From positions 237,546 through 301,545 of the forward strand of contig NZ_JAGFNP010000001.1 in assembly GCF_017592475.1 (NCBI RefSeq): a stretch of 64,000 nt of DNA, written 5' to 3'. How positions within the stretch are numbered: the first letter of the stretch is position 1; every line of letters begins with the position of its first letter. The DNA comes from Glycomyces niveus (GTDB lineage: Bacteria > Actinomycetota > Actinomycetes > Mycobacteriales > Micromonosporaceae). The notes beneath the pieces are model-generated. The model searched no databases. It saw only the letters and a program-made list of their open reading frames with translations, and was not told where the DNA came from. Position numbers and translations under genes: made by a program. Below are positions 35,437 to 46,820 of the stretch, piece after piece.

Positions 35437-36603
35437 ATGACCGATTCCCCGGGCCTCCTGCAGCGCGTGCACCGCGGCGACGCGATCGCCGCGGGTCTGC
35501 TGTTCGCGGCCGGGTCGCTCCTGATCGGACTGGGCAGTTTCGAGCGGTACATGGCGGACCTGCCGATGTGGCTTCGGTTCGTGCCGCTGGCGCTGACCTG
35601 CCTGGGCGTGGTGATCCGGCGGGCCGCGCCGGGCTGGTGCCTGGCCATCGGCACCGTCGGGTTCTGCATGGAGGTCGGCATCGGGCTGTCCCTGGCCACG
35701 GCCTGCGTCTTCACGGACAACCTCTACGCCTTCGCCCGCTACGGCCCGCGCCGCAAGGTCCGCGTGCTCGCACCGGTGGTGGCGCTCCTCGTCCTCGGGC
35801 TCGGGGTGTTCTCGGCCCTTGAGGGCGGGAGCCTGGCCGCGGTGCTCACCACGCTCGCGATCGCCGCGGTGGTGCTGCTCTCGCCGATCGCCACGGGCAT
35901 CATCGTGCGGCAGGCGCACGACCGGGCGAACCTGGAGGCCGAGCGGGCGGAGCAGGCGACGCGCCTGGCGGACGTGCGCCGCCGCGAAGCGGTGCTGCGC
36001 GAGCGCACGATCATGGCCCGGGAGCTGCACGACACGGTCGCGAACTACCTCTCTGCGATCGCCCTGCAGTCGACGGCGCTGCAGGCCCGCAAGGACCTCG
36101 ACGCGGAGACGGTGCGGACCTCGGTGGCCGCGATCCGCTCGAGCTCCGTGGAGGGCCTGGCGGAGCTGCGGCGCATCATCGGGCTGCTGCGGGCGGGGGA
36201 TGAGGGCGAGGAGCTGGCGTCGTACCGGATCGACCAGGTGCCGGATCTGGTGGAGCGCATCCGCGCGGTCGGGTTGAAGGTCCACTTCGAGATCGAAGGG
36301 GCGCAAGGGGACCTGCCGGGCGAGGTCGAGCTGACCGTGTATCGGCTGGTGCAGGAGGCGCTGACGAACGCGCTCAAGTACGGCTCGGACGCCTCGGTCG
36401 TGATCGGCTTCGAGGCCGAGCGGCTGACGGTGCGGGTGGAGAACGCGCTCAACCCGGAGGCCGATCCGGTGCCGGGCGGCGGGGCCGGCCTGGTGGGCAT
36501 GACGGAACGGGTCCGGCTATTGGGAGGTAAGGTGCACGCCGGACTCGACGGCACCCGCTGGAAGGTCTGCGCGGCAATCCCCACAGGAGGCAATGGTGGC
36601 TAG
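35437..36603 (+). CDS. Two-component sensor histidine kinase (HisKA_3, NarL partner)
   Basis: A 388-residue membrane kinase. Five or six N-terminal helices (residues 15-160) contain no large external loop. The dimerisation/phosphoacceptor helix is ERTIMARELHDTVANYLSAIALQ (His in ELHD), then the ATPase domain with VQEALTNALKYG (N box) and GGGAGLVGMTERV (G box). Its last 11 bases overlap the response-regulator gene. Stimulus unknown. Confidence 0.9.
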   Translation: MTDSPGLLQRVHRGDAIAAGLLFAAGSLLIGLGSFERYMADLPMWLRFVPLALTCLGVVIRRAAPGWCLAIGTVGFCMEVGIGLSLATACVFTDNLYAFARYGPRRKVRVLAPVVALLVLGLGVFSALEGGSLAAVLTTLAIAAVVLLSPIATGIIVRQAHDRANLEAERAEQATRLADVRRREAVLRERTIMARELHDTVANYLSAIALQSTALQARKDLDAETVRTSVAAIRSSSVEGLAELRRIIGLLRAGDEGEELASYRIDQVPDLVERIRAVGLKVHFEIEGAQGDLPGEVELTVYRLVQEALTNALKYGSDASVVIGFEAERLTVRVENALNPEADPVPGGGAGLVGMTERVRLLGGKVHAGLDGTRWKVCAAIPTGGNGG

Positions 36604-37237
36604 GGTCCTGCTCGCCGACGACCACGCGGCGGTGCGCGCCGGGCTGCGGATGCTGTTGGACAGCGCCGACGACATCGAGGTGGTCGGCGAGGCCGCCGAC
36701 GGCGTCGAGGCGGTGGAGCGCGCAAGGGAGCTGCGCCCCGACGTGGTCGTGATGGACATCCGGATGCCCCGCAAGGACGGCATCGCGGCCGCGGCCGAAC
36801 TGCACGGCGTCGCCGACGTGCTGGTGCTGACGAGCTACGGCGACGACGCGAACGTCTTCGACGCGCTCCGGGCCGGGGCGAGCGGGTTCCTGCTCAAGGA
36901 CGCCGACGCCGAGACGCTGGTCGAGGCCGTGCGCACGATCGCGCGCGGCGACGGGCTGATCTCGCCCGCGGTCACGCGCGGCCTCATCGCGGAGTTCGCG
37001 CGCTCGCGCCCGGCCTACGCCCCGATCGCGGTCGACGGCGCCGGGCTGGCGAACCTGACGCCGCGCGAGACCGAGGTGCTGGCGCTCATCGGCGAGGGCA
37101 TGTCGAACGCGGAGATCGCGGGCGAGCTCGGCATGGCGGAGGCGACGGTGAAATCGCACGTCACCCGCGTGCTCGCGAAGCTCGGCCTGGCCAACCGCGT
37201 CCAGGCGGCTATTTTTGCCCGCGAGCAGGGCCGCTGA
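36593..37237 (+). CDS. NarL/FixJ-family response regulator
   Basis: A 214-residue regulator. Receiver: LLADDHAAVRAGLRMLLD (acidic pocket), VVVMDIRMPRKDG (phospho-Asp), VLVLTSYGDDANV (Thr), FLLKDAD (Lys). LuxR-type helix-turn-helix: LTPRETEVLALIGEGMSNAEIAGELGMAEATVKSHVTRVLAKLGLANR. AGGAGG precedes the ATG. Cognate of the overlapping kinase. Confidence 0.93.
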   Translation: MVARVLLADDHAAVRAGLRMLLDSADDIEVVGEAADGVEAVERARELRPDVVVMDIRMPRKDGIAAAAELHGVADVLVLTSYGDDANVFDALRAGASGFLLKDADAETLVEAVRTIARGDGLISPAVTRGLIAEFARSRPAYAPIAVDGAGLANLTPRETEVLALIGEGMSNAEIAGELGMAEATVKSHVTRVLAKLGLANRVQAAIFAREQGR

Positions 37238-37324
37238 GGTCGGGGCAGGGCGTCTGGCGACCTGCGGCCGGTCGCCGCCCGCGAGCAGGGGCGGCGATCA
37301 CTTCCCAACCTCCGGAATACAAGC

Positions 37325-37373
37325 GCGACACCTCGGCTGAATGCTGATACAGTACTCTGCATAGTCATTCAAC
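37325..37373 (+). promoter_or_regulatory. argC promoter with two ARG boxes
   Basis: Two 18-base sites resemble the ArgR operator WNTGAATWWWWATTCANW: 37336-37353 (TGAAT and ATACA halves) and 37356-37373 (TGCAT and ATTCA halves), two bases apart. GCGACA (37325-37330) and TACAGT (37348-37353), 17 bases apart, form a promoter covered by the boxes. ArgR, encoded in the same operon, would repress it with arginine. Confidence 0.7.
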
Positions 37374-37386
37374 ACGGAGGTTTCCA

Positions 37387-38400
37387 GTGGCTTATCAGGT
37401 CGCCGTGGCGGGTGCCAGCGGCTACGCCGGGGGCGAGGTGCTGCGGCTGCTCGCCGACCACCCGCAGCTCGACGTCGTCGCCGCGGGCGCGCACAGCAAC
37501 GCCGGTGAGTACATCACCGCAGTCCACCCCCACCTCACCGCGTACGGCGACCGACGCTTCACCCCGACGAGCCCGGAGGCCTTCGAAGGCGCCGACCTGG
37601 TCATCATGACCCTCCCGCACGGCCAGTCGGCCGCGCTCGCCGCCCAGCTCCCGGCCGACCAGAAGATCGTGGACCTCGGGGCCGACCACCGGCTCGAGGA
37701 CGCCGCGGCCTGGGAAGCCTACTACCCGGGCCCGCACGCCGGGACCTGGACGTACGGCCTGCCCGAGCTGCCCGGCCAGCGCGAGGCCGTCGCCGCCTCG
37801 ACGCGGGTCGCCGCGACCGGCTGCTACGCCGTCGCCACCATCCTCGCGTTGCGGCCCCTGCTCGACGCCGGGATCGCCTCGCCCGAGGACGTGGTGGTTG
37901 TCGCGGCCTCCGGCACCTCCGGCGCCGGCAACGCCCCGAAGAAGAGCCTCCTCGCGAGCGAGGTCATGGGCTCGATGAGCGCCTACAAGGTCGGCGCGCA
38001 CCAGCACGTGCCCGAGATCAAGCAGGCCTCCGGCGCCGCCTCGATCTCGATGACGCCGCTGCTGGCCCCGATGCCCCGCGGCATCATCTCCACGGTGACC
38101 GCCAAGGCCGCCGCCGAGGTCACCGCCGCCGATGTGCACGCCGCCCTGGTGAAGGCCTACGACGGGGAGCACTTCGTGCATGTGCTGCGCGAAGGCCAGT
38201 GGCCCTCCACGGCCGCCACCTACGGCACCAACGCCGTCCAGCTCCAGGGCACGGTCGACAAGGACTCGGGCCGGATCATCGTCACCTCGGCGATCGACAA
38301 CCTCGGCAAGGGCGCGGCCGCGCAGGTCGTGCAGTGCGCCAACCTCATGCTCGGCCTCGACGAGGCCGCGGGCCTCACCGTGAACGGAGTGGCGCCGTGA
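37387..38400 (+). CDS. argC: N-acetyl-gamma-glutamyl-phosphate reductase
   Basis: A 337-residue NADPH enzyme for the third step of arginine synthesis. [22 protein letters not shown] is the nucleotide-binding start, [13 protein letters not shown] contains the catalytic Cys (near residue 145), and HQHVPEIKQ holds conserved His residues. GTG follows ACGGAGG by 6 bases. It overlaps argJ by four bases (GTGA). Confidence 0.96.
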   Translation: MAYQVAVAGASGYAGGEVLRLLADHPQLDVVAAGAHSNAGEYITAVHPHLTAYGDRRFTPTSPEAFEGADLVIMTLPHGQSAALAAQLPADQKIVDLGADHRLEDAAAWEAYYPGPHAGTWTYGLPELPGQREAVAASTRVAATGCYAVATILALRPLLDAGIASPEDVVVVAASGTSGAGNAPKKSLLASEVMGSMSAYKVGAHQHVPEIKQASGAASISMTPLLAPMPRGIISTVTAKAAAEVTAADVHAALVKAYDGEHFVHVLREGQWPSTAATYGTNAVQLQGTVDKDSGRIIVTSAIDNLGKGAAAQVVQCANLMLGLDEAAGLTVNGVAP

Positions 38401-39551
38401 CGATCACGTCTCCCAAGGGCTTCCAGGCCTCGGGCGTCACCGCGGGCCTCAAGGCCTCCGGCAACCCCGACATGGCGCTCGTCGTCAACGAAGGCCCGCT
38501 GCAGGTCGCGGCGGGCCGCTTCACCGGGAACCGCGTGAAGGCCGCCCCGGTCAAATGGTCCCAGCAGGTCCTGAAGACCGGCGCGCTCAAGGCCGTCATC
38601 CTCAACTCGGGCGGCGCGAACGCCTGCACCGGCGCGCTCGGGTTCCAGAACACGCACGCCACCGCCGAGAAGACCGCCGAGGTCCTCGGTTGCGGCGCAG
38701 TCGAAGTCGCGGTCTGCTCGACCGGGCTCATCGGCGAGCAGCTGCCGATGGACAAGATCCTGCCGGGCGTCGAAGCCGCCGCGAAGGCCCTCGCCCCGGA
38801 CGGCGGCCCCGCGGCCGCCACCGCGATCATGACCACCGACACCGTCGCCAAGAACGCCGTCGTCACCAGCCCCGCGGGCTGGTCCGTCGGCGGCATCGCC
38901 AAGGGCGCGGGCATGCTCGCGCCGGGCCTGGCCACGATGCTCGTCGTGCTCACCACCGATGCGGTCGTCGACGCCCCGCTCGCGGACGCCGCGCTCGGCA
39001 CCGCCTGCCGGTACTCGTTCGACCGGCTCGACTCCGACGGGTCGATGTCCACCAACGACACCGTGCTCCTGCTCGCCTCCGGCGCATCCGGCGTCGAGGC
39101 CGAGGCCGACGAGTTCATCGCCGCGCTCACCGAGCTGTGCAAGGACCTCGCGCACCAGCTCCTGTCCGACGCCGAGGGCTCCACCAAGGACGTCGCCATC
39201 ACCGTCTCGGGCGCCGAGGTCGAGGACGACGCCGTCGAGGTCGCCCGCTGCGTCGCCCGCGACAGCCTCGTCAAGACCGCCCTGTTCGGCTCCGACCCGA
39301 ACTGGGGCCGCATCCTCGCCGCCGTCGGCACCTCCAAGGCGCCCTTCGACGCCGACGCGGTCGACGTGGCCGTCAACGGCGTGTGGATCTGCAAGGCCGG
39401 CGCCGCCGGGGAGCCGCGCGACCTCGTCGACCTCAAGGGCCGCGAGGTCACGATCGACATCGAGCTCCACAACGGCCCCGCCTCGGCCACCATCTGGACC
39501 AACGACCTGTCCCACGACTACGTTCACGAGAATTCGGCGTACAGCACATGA
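38397..39551 (+). CDS. argJ: Bifunctional ornithine acetyltransferase/N-acetylglutamate synthase
   Basis: A 384-residue self-cleaving enzyme that recycles the acetyl group from N-acetylornithine. The autoprocessing site is in [10 protein letters not shown], with the nucleophilic Thr just before the new N-terminus of the beta chain (near residue 144); [10 protein letters not shown] and [15 protein letters not shown] are other signatures. GTG start; its stop overlaps argB (ATGA). Confidence 0.96.
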   Translation: MTITSPKGFQASGVTAGLKASGNPDMALVVNEGPLQVAAGRFTGNRVKAAPVKWSQQVLKTGALKAVILNSGGANACTGALGFQNTHATAEKTAEVLGCGAVEVAVCSTGLIGEQLPMDKILPGVEAAAKALAPDGGPAAATAIMTTDTVAKNAVVTSPAGWSVGGIAKGAGMLAPGLATMLVVLTTDAVVDAPLADAALGTACRYSFDRLDSDGSMSTNDTVLLLASGASGVEAEADEFIAALTELCKDLAHQLLSDAEGSTKDVAITVSGAEVEDDAVEVARCVARDSLVKTALFGSDPNWGRILAAVGTSKAPFDADAVDVAVNGVWICKAGAAGEPRDLVDLKGREVTIDIELHNGPASATIWTNDLSHDYVHENSAYST

Positions 39552-40450
39552 GCCTCACAGACGACCTGGCCCCGCACCTCCAGAAGGCCCTCGGCAAGGC
39601 CGAGACCCTCATCGAGGCCCTGCCGTGGCTCCAGCGCTTCACCGGCTCCATCGTGGTGGTCAAGTACGGCGGCAACGCCATGATCAACCCCGAGCTGCAG
39701 GCCGCGTTCGCCGCCGACATGGTGTTCCTGCACTACGTCGGCATCAAGCCCGTCGTCGTCCACGGCGGCGGCCCGCAGATCTCCTCCATGCTCGCGAAGC
39801 TCAACATCGCCTCCGAGTTCAAGGGCGGCCTGCGCGTCACCACCCCCGAGGCCGCCGACGTGGTCCGGATGGTCCTGGTCGGCCAGGTCGGCCGGGAACT
39901 GGTGGGGCTCATCAACAACCACGGCCCGTTCGCGGTCGGCATGTCCGGCGAGGACGCGCAACTGTTCACCGCCAAGCGGCGCTGGGCCGAGGTCGAGGGC
40001 GAGCGGGTCGACGTCGGCCGCGTCGGCGACGTCGCCTCCGTCAACACCGCCGCCGTGGACGACCTCATCGCCGCCGGCCGCATCCCGGTCGTCTCCACCG
40101 TGGCCCTCGACCACGACGGCGTCCTCTACAACCTCAACGCCGACACCGCCGCCGCCGCGCTCGCCGAGGCGCTCGGCGCGCAGAAGCTCATCGTCCTCAC
40201 CGACGTCGAAGGCCTCTACGAGAACTGGCCGGACAAGGACTCGCTCCTGCGCCAGATCACCACCGACAAGCTCGCCGGCATGCTGCCGTCCCTCCAGGCC
40301 GGCATGGTCCCCAAGATGGAGGCCTGCCTGCGCGCCGTCAAGGGCGGCGTCCCCCAGGCGCACGTCATCGACGGCCGCGTCCCTCACTCCACCCTGCTGG
40401 AGATCTTCACGACCGACGGCGTCGGCACCATGGTCCAGGAGTCGAAATGA
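39548..40450 (+). CDS. argB: Acetylglutamate kinase
   Basis: A 300-residue amino-acid kinase phosphorylating N-acetylglutamate. VVKYGGNAM binds phosphate, VVHGGGPQI is the substrate loop, FKGGLRVTT and [30 protein letters not shown] are typical. The N-terminal helix (residues 1-25) found in arginine-inhibited hexameric enzymes is present, suggesting feedback inhibition. Four-base overlaps at both ends. Confidence 0.96.
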   Translation: MSLTDDLAPHLQKALGKAETLIEALPWLQRFTGSIVVVKYGGNAMINPELQAAFAADMVFLHYVGIKPVVVHGGGPQISSMLAKLNIASEFKGGLRVTTPEAADVVRMVLVGQVGRELVGLINNHGPFAVGMSGEDAQLFTAKRRWAEVEGERVDVGRVGDVASVNTAAVDDLIAAGRIPVVSTVALDHDGVLYNLNADTAAAALAEALGAQKLIVLTDVEGLYENWPDKDSLLRQITTDKLAGMLPSLQAGMVPKMEACLRAVKGGVPQAHVIDGRVPHSTLLEIFTTDGVGTMVQESK

Positions 40451-41649
40451 CCTATTCGGAGCAGATCAAGACCCGGTACGAGGCCGCGCTCATGGGCAAT
40501 TACGGCCTCCCGCCCGTCGCCCTTCGCGAAGGCGAGGGCCGCACTGTGACCGATGTGGACGGCAACACCTACCTTGACATGATCGGCGGCATCGCCGTTT
40601 CCAGCCTCGGCCACAACCACCCCGCGCTCGTGGAGGCCGTGAGCCAGCAGGCCGCCCGGCTCGCGCACACCTCGAACCTGTTCTTCCACGAGAAGGAGGT
40701 CGAGCTCGCCGAGAAGCTCCTCGAACTGTGGGGCAACGCCGGCCGGGTCTTCCTCTGCAACTCGGGCACCGAGGCCAACGAGGCCGCGCTCAAGCTCGCG
40801 ATCCTCCACGGCGCGGGCGCCGGGAAGACGCGCATCGTCGCCACCGAGAACGGCTTCCACGGCCGCACCCTCGGCGCGTTGTCGATCACCGGCAAGGCCG
40901 CGATCCGCGAGCCCTTCGCGCCCTTCGGCCGCGATGTCGTGTTCGTGCCCTACGGCGACGCGGACGCGCTCAAGGCCGCCGTGGACGAGACCGTCGCCGC
41001 CGTCTTCCTCGAGCCCACCCAGGGCGAGACCGGCGTCGTCCCCTCCCCGGCCGGGTACCTCACGGCCGCCAGGGAACTCACCGCCGAGCACGGCGCGCTC
41101 CTGGTCCTGGACGAGATCCAGTCAGGGTTCGGCCGCACCGGCGCCTGGTTCGCCCACCACGCCGAGGGCATCGTCCCCGACATCGTGACCCTCGCCAAGG
41201 GACTCGGCGGCGGCGTCCCCATCGGTGCGGTGCTCGCCACCGAGGCGACGGCCTCGCTCTTCACCAAGGGGACCCACGGGTCCACGTTCGGCGGCAACCC
41301 GATCGCGTGCGCCGCGTCCCTCGCGGTGATCGACACGATCGAGCGCGACCACCTCTTCGAGAACGTCCTCGCCCTGGGCGAACGCCTGGGCGCACGCCTC
41401 ACCGCCGACCCCCGGGTGACCGAGGTCCGCGGCCAGGCCCTGTGGCGCGGCATCAACCTCACCGAACCCGTCGCGGCCGAAGCGGTCGAGCGGCTCATCG
41501 GCCTCGGCGTGCTCGCCAACGCGCCCCGGCCCGACACGGTCCGGATCGCGCCGCCGCTCACGATCACCGAATCGGAGCTGGACGCCTTCTGCGACAAGCT
41601 CATCGAAGCCCTCGACCTCGTCATCCCCGCACCCGGAGGCCGACCGTGA
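40447..41649 (+). CDS. argD: Acetylornithine aminotransferase
   Basis: A 400-residue class III pyridoxal-phosphate transaminase. Signatures: [42 protein letters not shown] (PLP Asp), [19 protein letters not shown] (Schiff-base Lys near residue 245) and [14 protein letters not shown]. It may also serve succinyldiaminopimelate, as in other bacteria. Overlaps argB and argF by four bases each. Confidence 0.95.
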   Translation: MTYSEQIKTRYEAALMGNYGLPPVALREGEGRTVTDVDGNTYLDMIGGIAVSSLGHNHPALVEAVSQQAARLAHTSNLFFHEKEVELAEKLLELWGNAGRVFLCNSGTEANEAALKLAILHGAGAGKTRIVATENGFHGRTLGALSITGKAAIREPFAPFGRDVVFVPYGDADALKAAVDETVAAVFLEPTQGETGVVPSPAGYLTAARELTAEHGALLVLDEIQSGFGRTGAWFAHHAEGIVPDIVTLAKGLGGGVPIGAVLATEATASLFTKGTHGSTFGGNPIACAASLAVIDTIERDHLFENVLALGERLGARLTADPRVTEVRGQALWRGINLTEPVAAEAVERLIGLGVLANAPRPDTVRIAPPLTITESELDAFCDKLIEALDLVIPAPGGRP

Positions 41650-42596
41650 CCCTGAAGCACTCAGCTCCGCTGAAAAAGAAGCATTTCCTCAAGGACGACG
41701 ACCTCACCGTCGCCGAGCAGGCCGAAGTCCTCGACCTCGCCGCGAAGATGAAGGCCGACCGCCACGGCTTCCCCGCGCTCGCGGGCCCGAAGTCCGTCGC
41801 GGTCGTCTTCGAGAAGCCCTCCACCCGCACCCGGCTCTCCTTCGACGTCGGCATCGCCGAGCTCGGCGGCCACTCGGTCGTGATCGACGCGCAGGCAACG
41901 CAGATGGGCCGCGGCGAGACCGTCTCGGACACCGCCCGGGTCCTCTCGCGGTACGTGAGCGCGATCGTCATCCGCACCTTCGGCGACGACCGCATCCGCG
42001 AGCTCGCCGCCCACGCGAGCGTCCCGGTCGTCAACGCCCTCACCGACGGCTGGCACCCGTGCCAGCTCCTCGCCGACCTGCAGACCATCGCGGAGCACAA
42101 GCCGCTCAAGGGCACGAGCATCGCCTACCTCGGCGACGCCGCGTTCAACATGGGCAACTCCACCGTGATCGCCTGCTCGATGGCCGGCATGCACGTCCGC
42201 ATCGGCGCCCCCTCGGCCTACCAGCCCGCCCCCGAGGTCCTGGCCCGCGCGGCCGAGATCAACGCCGAGACCGGCGGTTCCGTGGTCCTCACCGAGGACC
42301 CGGTCGAGGCCGTGGCCGGCGCCGACGTCGTCTCGACCGACGCGTGGGTGTCGATGGGCATGGCCGACAACGAGAAGCGCATCCGGGAGCTCACGCGGTA
42401 CCAGCTCAACGGCGAACTCCTCGCCCACGCCGCGCCGGACTCGATCGTCCTCCACTGCCTCCCCGCCCACCGCGGCGAGGAGATCACCGACGAGGTCATG
42501 GACGGCCCGCGCTCGCGCGTGTTCGACCAGGCCGAGAACCGCCTCCACGCCCAGAAGGCGCTCCTCGCCTGGCTCCTCAAGGAGCGACGACCGTGA
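41646..42596 (+). CDS. argF: Ornithine carbamoyltransferase
   Basis: A 316-residue enzyme forming citrulline. Carbamoyl-phosphate motif [24 protein letters not shown], ornithine-binding [11 protein letters not shown] and catalytic [11 protein letters not shown] are all intact. The GTG start overlaps argD by four bases. Its stop TGA overlaps a possible 24-codon frame that leads into argR. Confidence 0.96.
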   Translation: MTLKHSAPLKKKHFLKDDDLTVAEQAEVLDLAAKMKADRHGFPALAGPKSVAVVFEKPSTRTRLSFDVGIAELGGHSVVIDAQATQMGRGETVSDTARVLSRYVSAIVIRTFGDDRIRELAAHASVPVVNALTDGWHPCQLLADLQTIAEHKPLKGTSIAYLGDAAFNMGNSTVIACSMAGMHVRIGAPSAYQPAPEVLARAAEINAETGGSVVLTEDPVEAVAGADVVSTDAWVSMGMADNEKRIRELTRYQLNGELLAHAAPDSIVLHCLPAHRGEEITDEVMDGPRSRVFDQAENRLHAQKALLAWLLKERRP

Positions 42597-42663
42597 GCCC
42601 GCACCCGTCGACCCACCCGCCGGCTCGCCGCGCTCGCCGTTCCCCGGACCGGAGCGAACGCCG

Positions 42664-42667
<4 letters not shown>
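42593..42667 (+). CDS. Possible 24-residue coupling ORF between argF and argR
   Basis: A GTG overlapping the argF stop (GTGA) opens [20 protein letters not shown] and four more residues, and its TGA overlaps the argR ATG (ATGA). Both overlaps are the same kind as between the other arg genes. The basic, Pro-rich product need not be functional; its translation may simply carry ribosomes to argR, which has no strong Shine-Dalgarno of its own. Confidence 0.35.
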
Positions 42668-44653
<1,986 letters not shown>

Positions 44654-44658
44654 CCCAA

Positions 44659-44697
44659 CGAAAAGCGGCCCGTGCGAAACGCGCGGGCCGCTTTTCG
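44659..44697 (+). terminator. Terminator of the arginine operon
   Basis: CGAAAAGCGGCCCG and CGGGCCGCTTTTCG make a perfect 14-bp stem with an 11-base loop. The A-rich and T-rich ends make it usable from both sides, serving also the converging gene. Confidence 0.85.
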
Positions 44698-44702
44698 CGC
44701 GC

Positions 44703-45215
44703 CTAAGCGGGCGGGTAGAGGGAGATCATCCCAGCGCAGTGCTGGGAGGGCACGCCGGGAGCGCCGGTGGTCGGCTCGGTGCGGCAGATCGCCACGGTCA
44801 CGTGGTCGATTGAGGTCGTCTCGTCGGCGGTGAGCGCGAACGCGTATCCGTACGACGAGTCGCGGGCCGGTGCGGCCAGGCGTTCCACGTCGAGCGCGGT
44901 GCCCTTGGCGTCGTAGGCGACGAACTCGAGGTGGCGCGCGCGGGGCTCTACGCCCAGGCAGATCCGGCCGTCCCTGAAGAACGTGGTCCAGGCCTTGCCG
45001 GTGAAGGCCACGGTCGGCTGCACGGCGATGTCGGCCCATTCGGCTTCTCCCGCTGTCGAGTAGCGGGTGCAGAAGTCCTCGCCGAGTGCTTCGGTCTCGT
45101 ATCCGAGTGGTGTGGCGGCCGATGCCGGGCCGGCGGCCGCGAGGACGGCGAGCAGCGCCGCGAGGACCACCATGGCGGTCCTCGCGGCGCTGCGGAGTTT
45201 CTGGGGCGGGTGCAT
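44703..45215 (-). CDS. Secreted protein of unknown function
   Basis: A 170-residue protein with a Sec signal peptide (LRSAARTAMVVLAALLAVLAAAGPASA, cleaved after ASA near residue 33). The mature part has three Cys (FCTRYS, RICLGVE, AICRTE) plus a fourth in HCAGMISLYPPA, probably two disulfides. Strands such as WTTFFRDGRICLGV suggest a small beta-sandwich. No family recognised. TGGAG precedes the ATG. Confidence 0.7.
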   Translation of the reverse strand: MHPPQKLRSAARTAMVVLAALLAVLAAAGPASAATPLGYETEALGEDFCTRYSTAGEAEWADIAVQPTVAFTGKAWTTFFRDGRICLGVEPRARHLEFVAYDAKGTALDVERLAAPARDSSYGYAFALTADETTSIDHVTVAICRTEPTTGAPGVPSQHCAGMISLYPPA

Positions 45216-45280
45216 GGCGACTCCAGTCGTCCGAGGGGTGCGCTCCCAACCTCGCGCTCCGTTGTCAAATATGTACAGTC

Positions 45281-45841
45281 CTAAATATCCGTGAACTCCA
45301 TGCGGCCGTCAAGCTCCTTGGCGAGCCGCCGCAGCCGCACCGCGGTGAAGACCGTGAAGAAGCCCCAGATGATCGCGAAGAAGCCGATCGTCACGACCAG
45401 CGCCACCGCGCCCTCGTCCGGGTTGAACAGCAGCACGATTCCCAGCACGACCCCGGCGAGGCCCGAGATGACGAACAGCCAGCGCCCGCCCGCGTCGCGC
45501 GAGAGCCCGAAGCCGCTCACGATCGAGCCGAAGCCGATCACGATCGCCCAGATCGCGATCAGGTACAGGAGCGCGAGTGCGCTGATCCCCGGCCAGAACA
45601 GGGCGATGAGGCCGGCGACCACGCCGAGCACGCCCATGGTGATGAGGATCCCGCGCCCGCTGGAGCGCCTGATCCCCATGGCGATGGCGGTGATCCCGTC
45701 GACCACGGCGTACGCGCCGAAGAGGATGACGAGCGCGAGCAGCGTGATCTCCGGCCAGAACACGGCCATGGCCCCGAAGACGATGGTGAAGACACCCCGC
45801 ACCAGCACCCAGGCCCAATTCCTGGCGAGCAATTCCAGCAT
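45281..45841 (-). CDS. HdeD-like DUF308 membrane protein
   Basis: A 186-residue protein with six transmembrane helices in three similar hairpins: RNWAWVLVRGVFTIVFGAMAVFWP, then ALVILFGAYAVVDGITAIAMG, and repeats of FWPGISALALLYLIAIWAIVIGFGSI. FWP and the spacing fit HdeD, linked to acid stress in enterics; here only membership is supported. ATG 45841 is chosen since the conserved part begins there. Confidence 0.85.
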   Translation of the reverse strand: MLELLARNWAWVLVRGVFTIVFGAMAVFWPEITLLALVILFGAYAVVDGITAIAMGIRRSSGRGILITMGVLGVVAGLIALFWPGISALALLYLIAIWAIVIGFGSIVSGFGLSRDAGGRWLFVISGLAGVVLGIVLLFNPDEGAVALVVTIGFFAIIWGFFTVFTAVRLRRLAKELDGRMEFTDI

Positions 45842-45918
45842 CGCAACCACCCCGTTCCACCTGCGATAACGTCTTTGAGCCGAGGCTAGACCCAACCGGA
45901 CCGAGCGGCACGGCTTCT

Positions 45919-46038
45919 CTGAAACGCGACACCGTCGACACGCGGTACGTCACCGGCGACCTCGTCGACTTCCTGAAGCGCGAGGACATGGAGCAGGTCG
46001 AGTACGCCGTCGTCCGCTACCTCGGCGCCATGGCCTGA
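45919..46038 (+). pseudogene. Coding-like 3' fragment without start
   Basis: A frame reading LKRDTVDTRYVTGDLVDF, then LKREDMEQVEYAVVRYLGAMA and stop, has typical codon bias but no ATG, GTG or TTG at its front. Upstream it stays open only into the antisense of the DUF308 gene. It looks like the end of a gene whose 5' part has been lost. Confidence 0.35.
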
Positions 46039-46109
46039 AGCGCGAGCGTTTCGCGCACGCCGGCCGATAGTCGCTTTACCGCGGCCCGGCAGGTGCATAG
46101 GCTGCGGGC

Positions 46110-46778
46110 GTGATTGATGCGTTGCGCGGGTTTCCGTCCGATCCGGCCGCTTTGGCGGAGCTGAACCATCGGGAAGCGGCCGGGTGGCTGCTCGCGGACG
46201 GTTGGAACGTCTGCGGGGTGGGGGACTGGGCGACGGTGTGGCGTTCGACTGACGGCGGATTGGCCGCGAGGGTGAGCCCGTTCGAGCCGGCCTATGCGGT
46301 CTTCGTGCGGCTGTGCCGGGCGCTTCCGGACAATCCGCTGCTGCCGCGGATCGAGTTGGACGCGCCGCTGGAGGGCGGCGGGCGGCTCACCGTCATGGAG
46401 CATCTGGCCCCGGCCGACCAGGAGCGGGCGGAGGCGGTGTGGAAGCGGTGGGACGAGGCCGATCCGGAGGATCCGATCGCGGCGGTCCGGGCGGCGGCGG
46501 AGCGGCTCGATGCCGAAGCGGCCGAAGCGGTCCCGTACTGGGGCGGACTCGACCGCAATCCGCGCAACGTGATGGCGACGGCGGCGGGTGAGCCCCGGCT
46601 GGTCGACCTGTTCTATGCCGAGGGCCTCGTGATCTACGGCGAGCTGCTGAAGGACCCGGCGGCGGTGCGGGCGCGGTTCCCCGCCGAGCGGCGGCGGTAC
46701 ATGGCCGAGATCGGCGCGGTCGTGCGCACGTCGCCGCCGGAGGAGCTTGCGGCGCTCAAGGCCGCGGCACAGGACTGA
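46110..46778 (+). CDS. Kinase-fold-like protein, unknown function
   Basis: A 222-residue protein whose outline recalls small protein-kinase-like/aminoglycoside-phosphotransferase folds: WATVWRSTDGGLAARVSPFEP (strands and a possible nucleotide-binding region; no clear catalytic Lys), VMEHLAPADQ (hinge), WGGLDRNPRNVMATAAGEPRLVDLFY (D-x-N-P-x-N and metal-binding Asp). GTG start with TAGGCT 6 bases upstream, so likely leaderless. Substrate unknown; catalytic activity is uncertain. Confidence 0.5.
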   Translation: MIDALRGFPSDPAALAELNHREAAGWLLADGWNVCGVGDWATVWRSTDGGLAARVSPFEPAYAVFVRLCRALPDNPLLPRIELDAPLEGGGRLTVMEHLAPADQERAEAVWKRWDEADPEDPIAAVRAAAERLDAEAAEAVPYWGGLDRNPRNVMATAAGEPRLVDLFYAEGLVIYGELLKDPAAVRARFPAERRRYMAEIGAVVRTSPPEELAALKAAAQD

Positions 46779-46780
46779 AT

Positions 46781-46809
46781 GAGGCCCCGGCGCATCGCGC
46801 CGGGGCCTC
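46781..46809. terminator. Two-way terminator
   Basis: A perfect 13-bp stem (GAGGCCCCGGCGC and complement) with loop ATC lies between two converging genes, 3 bases from one stop and 12 from the other. Confidence 0.85.
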
Positions 46810-46820
46810 GGGTTTCCTTC

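Noticed and set aside
45262..45267. TTGACA on the minus strand as a promoter of the secreted-protein gene
   Set aside because: No -10 element at a usual distance (the sequence there is CACCCC).
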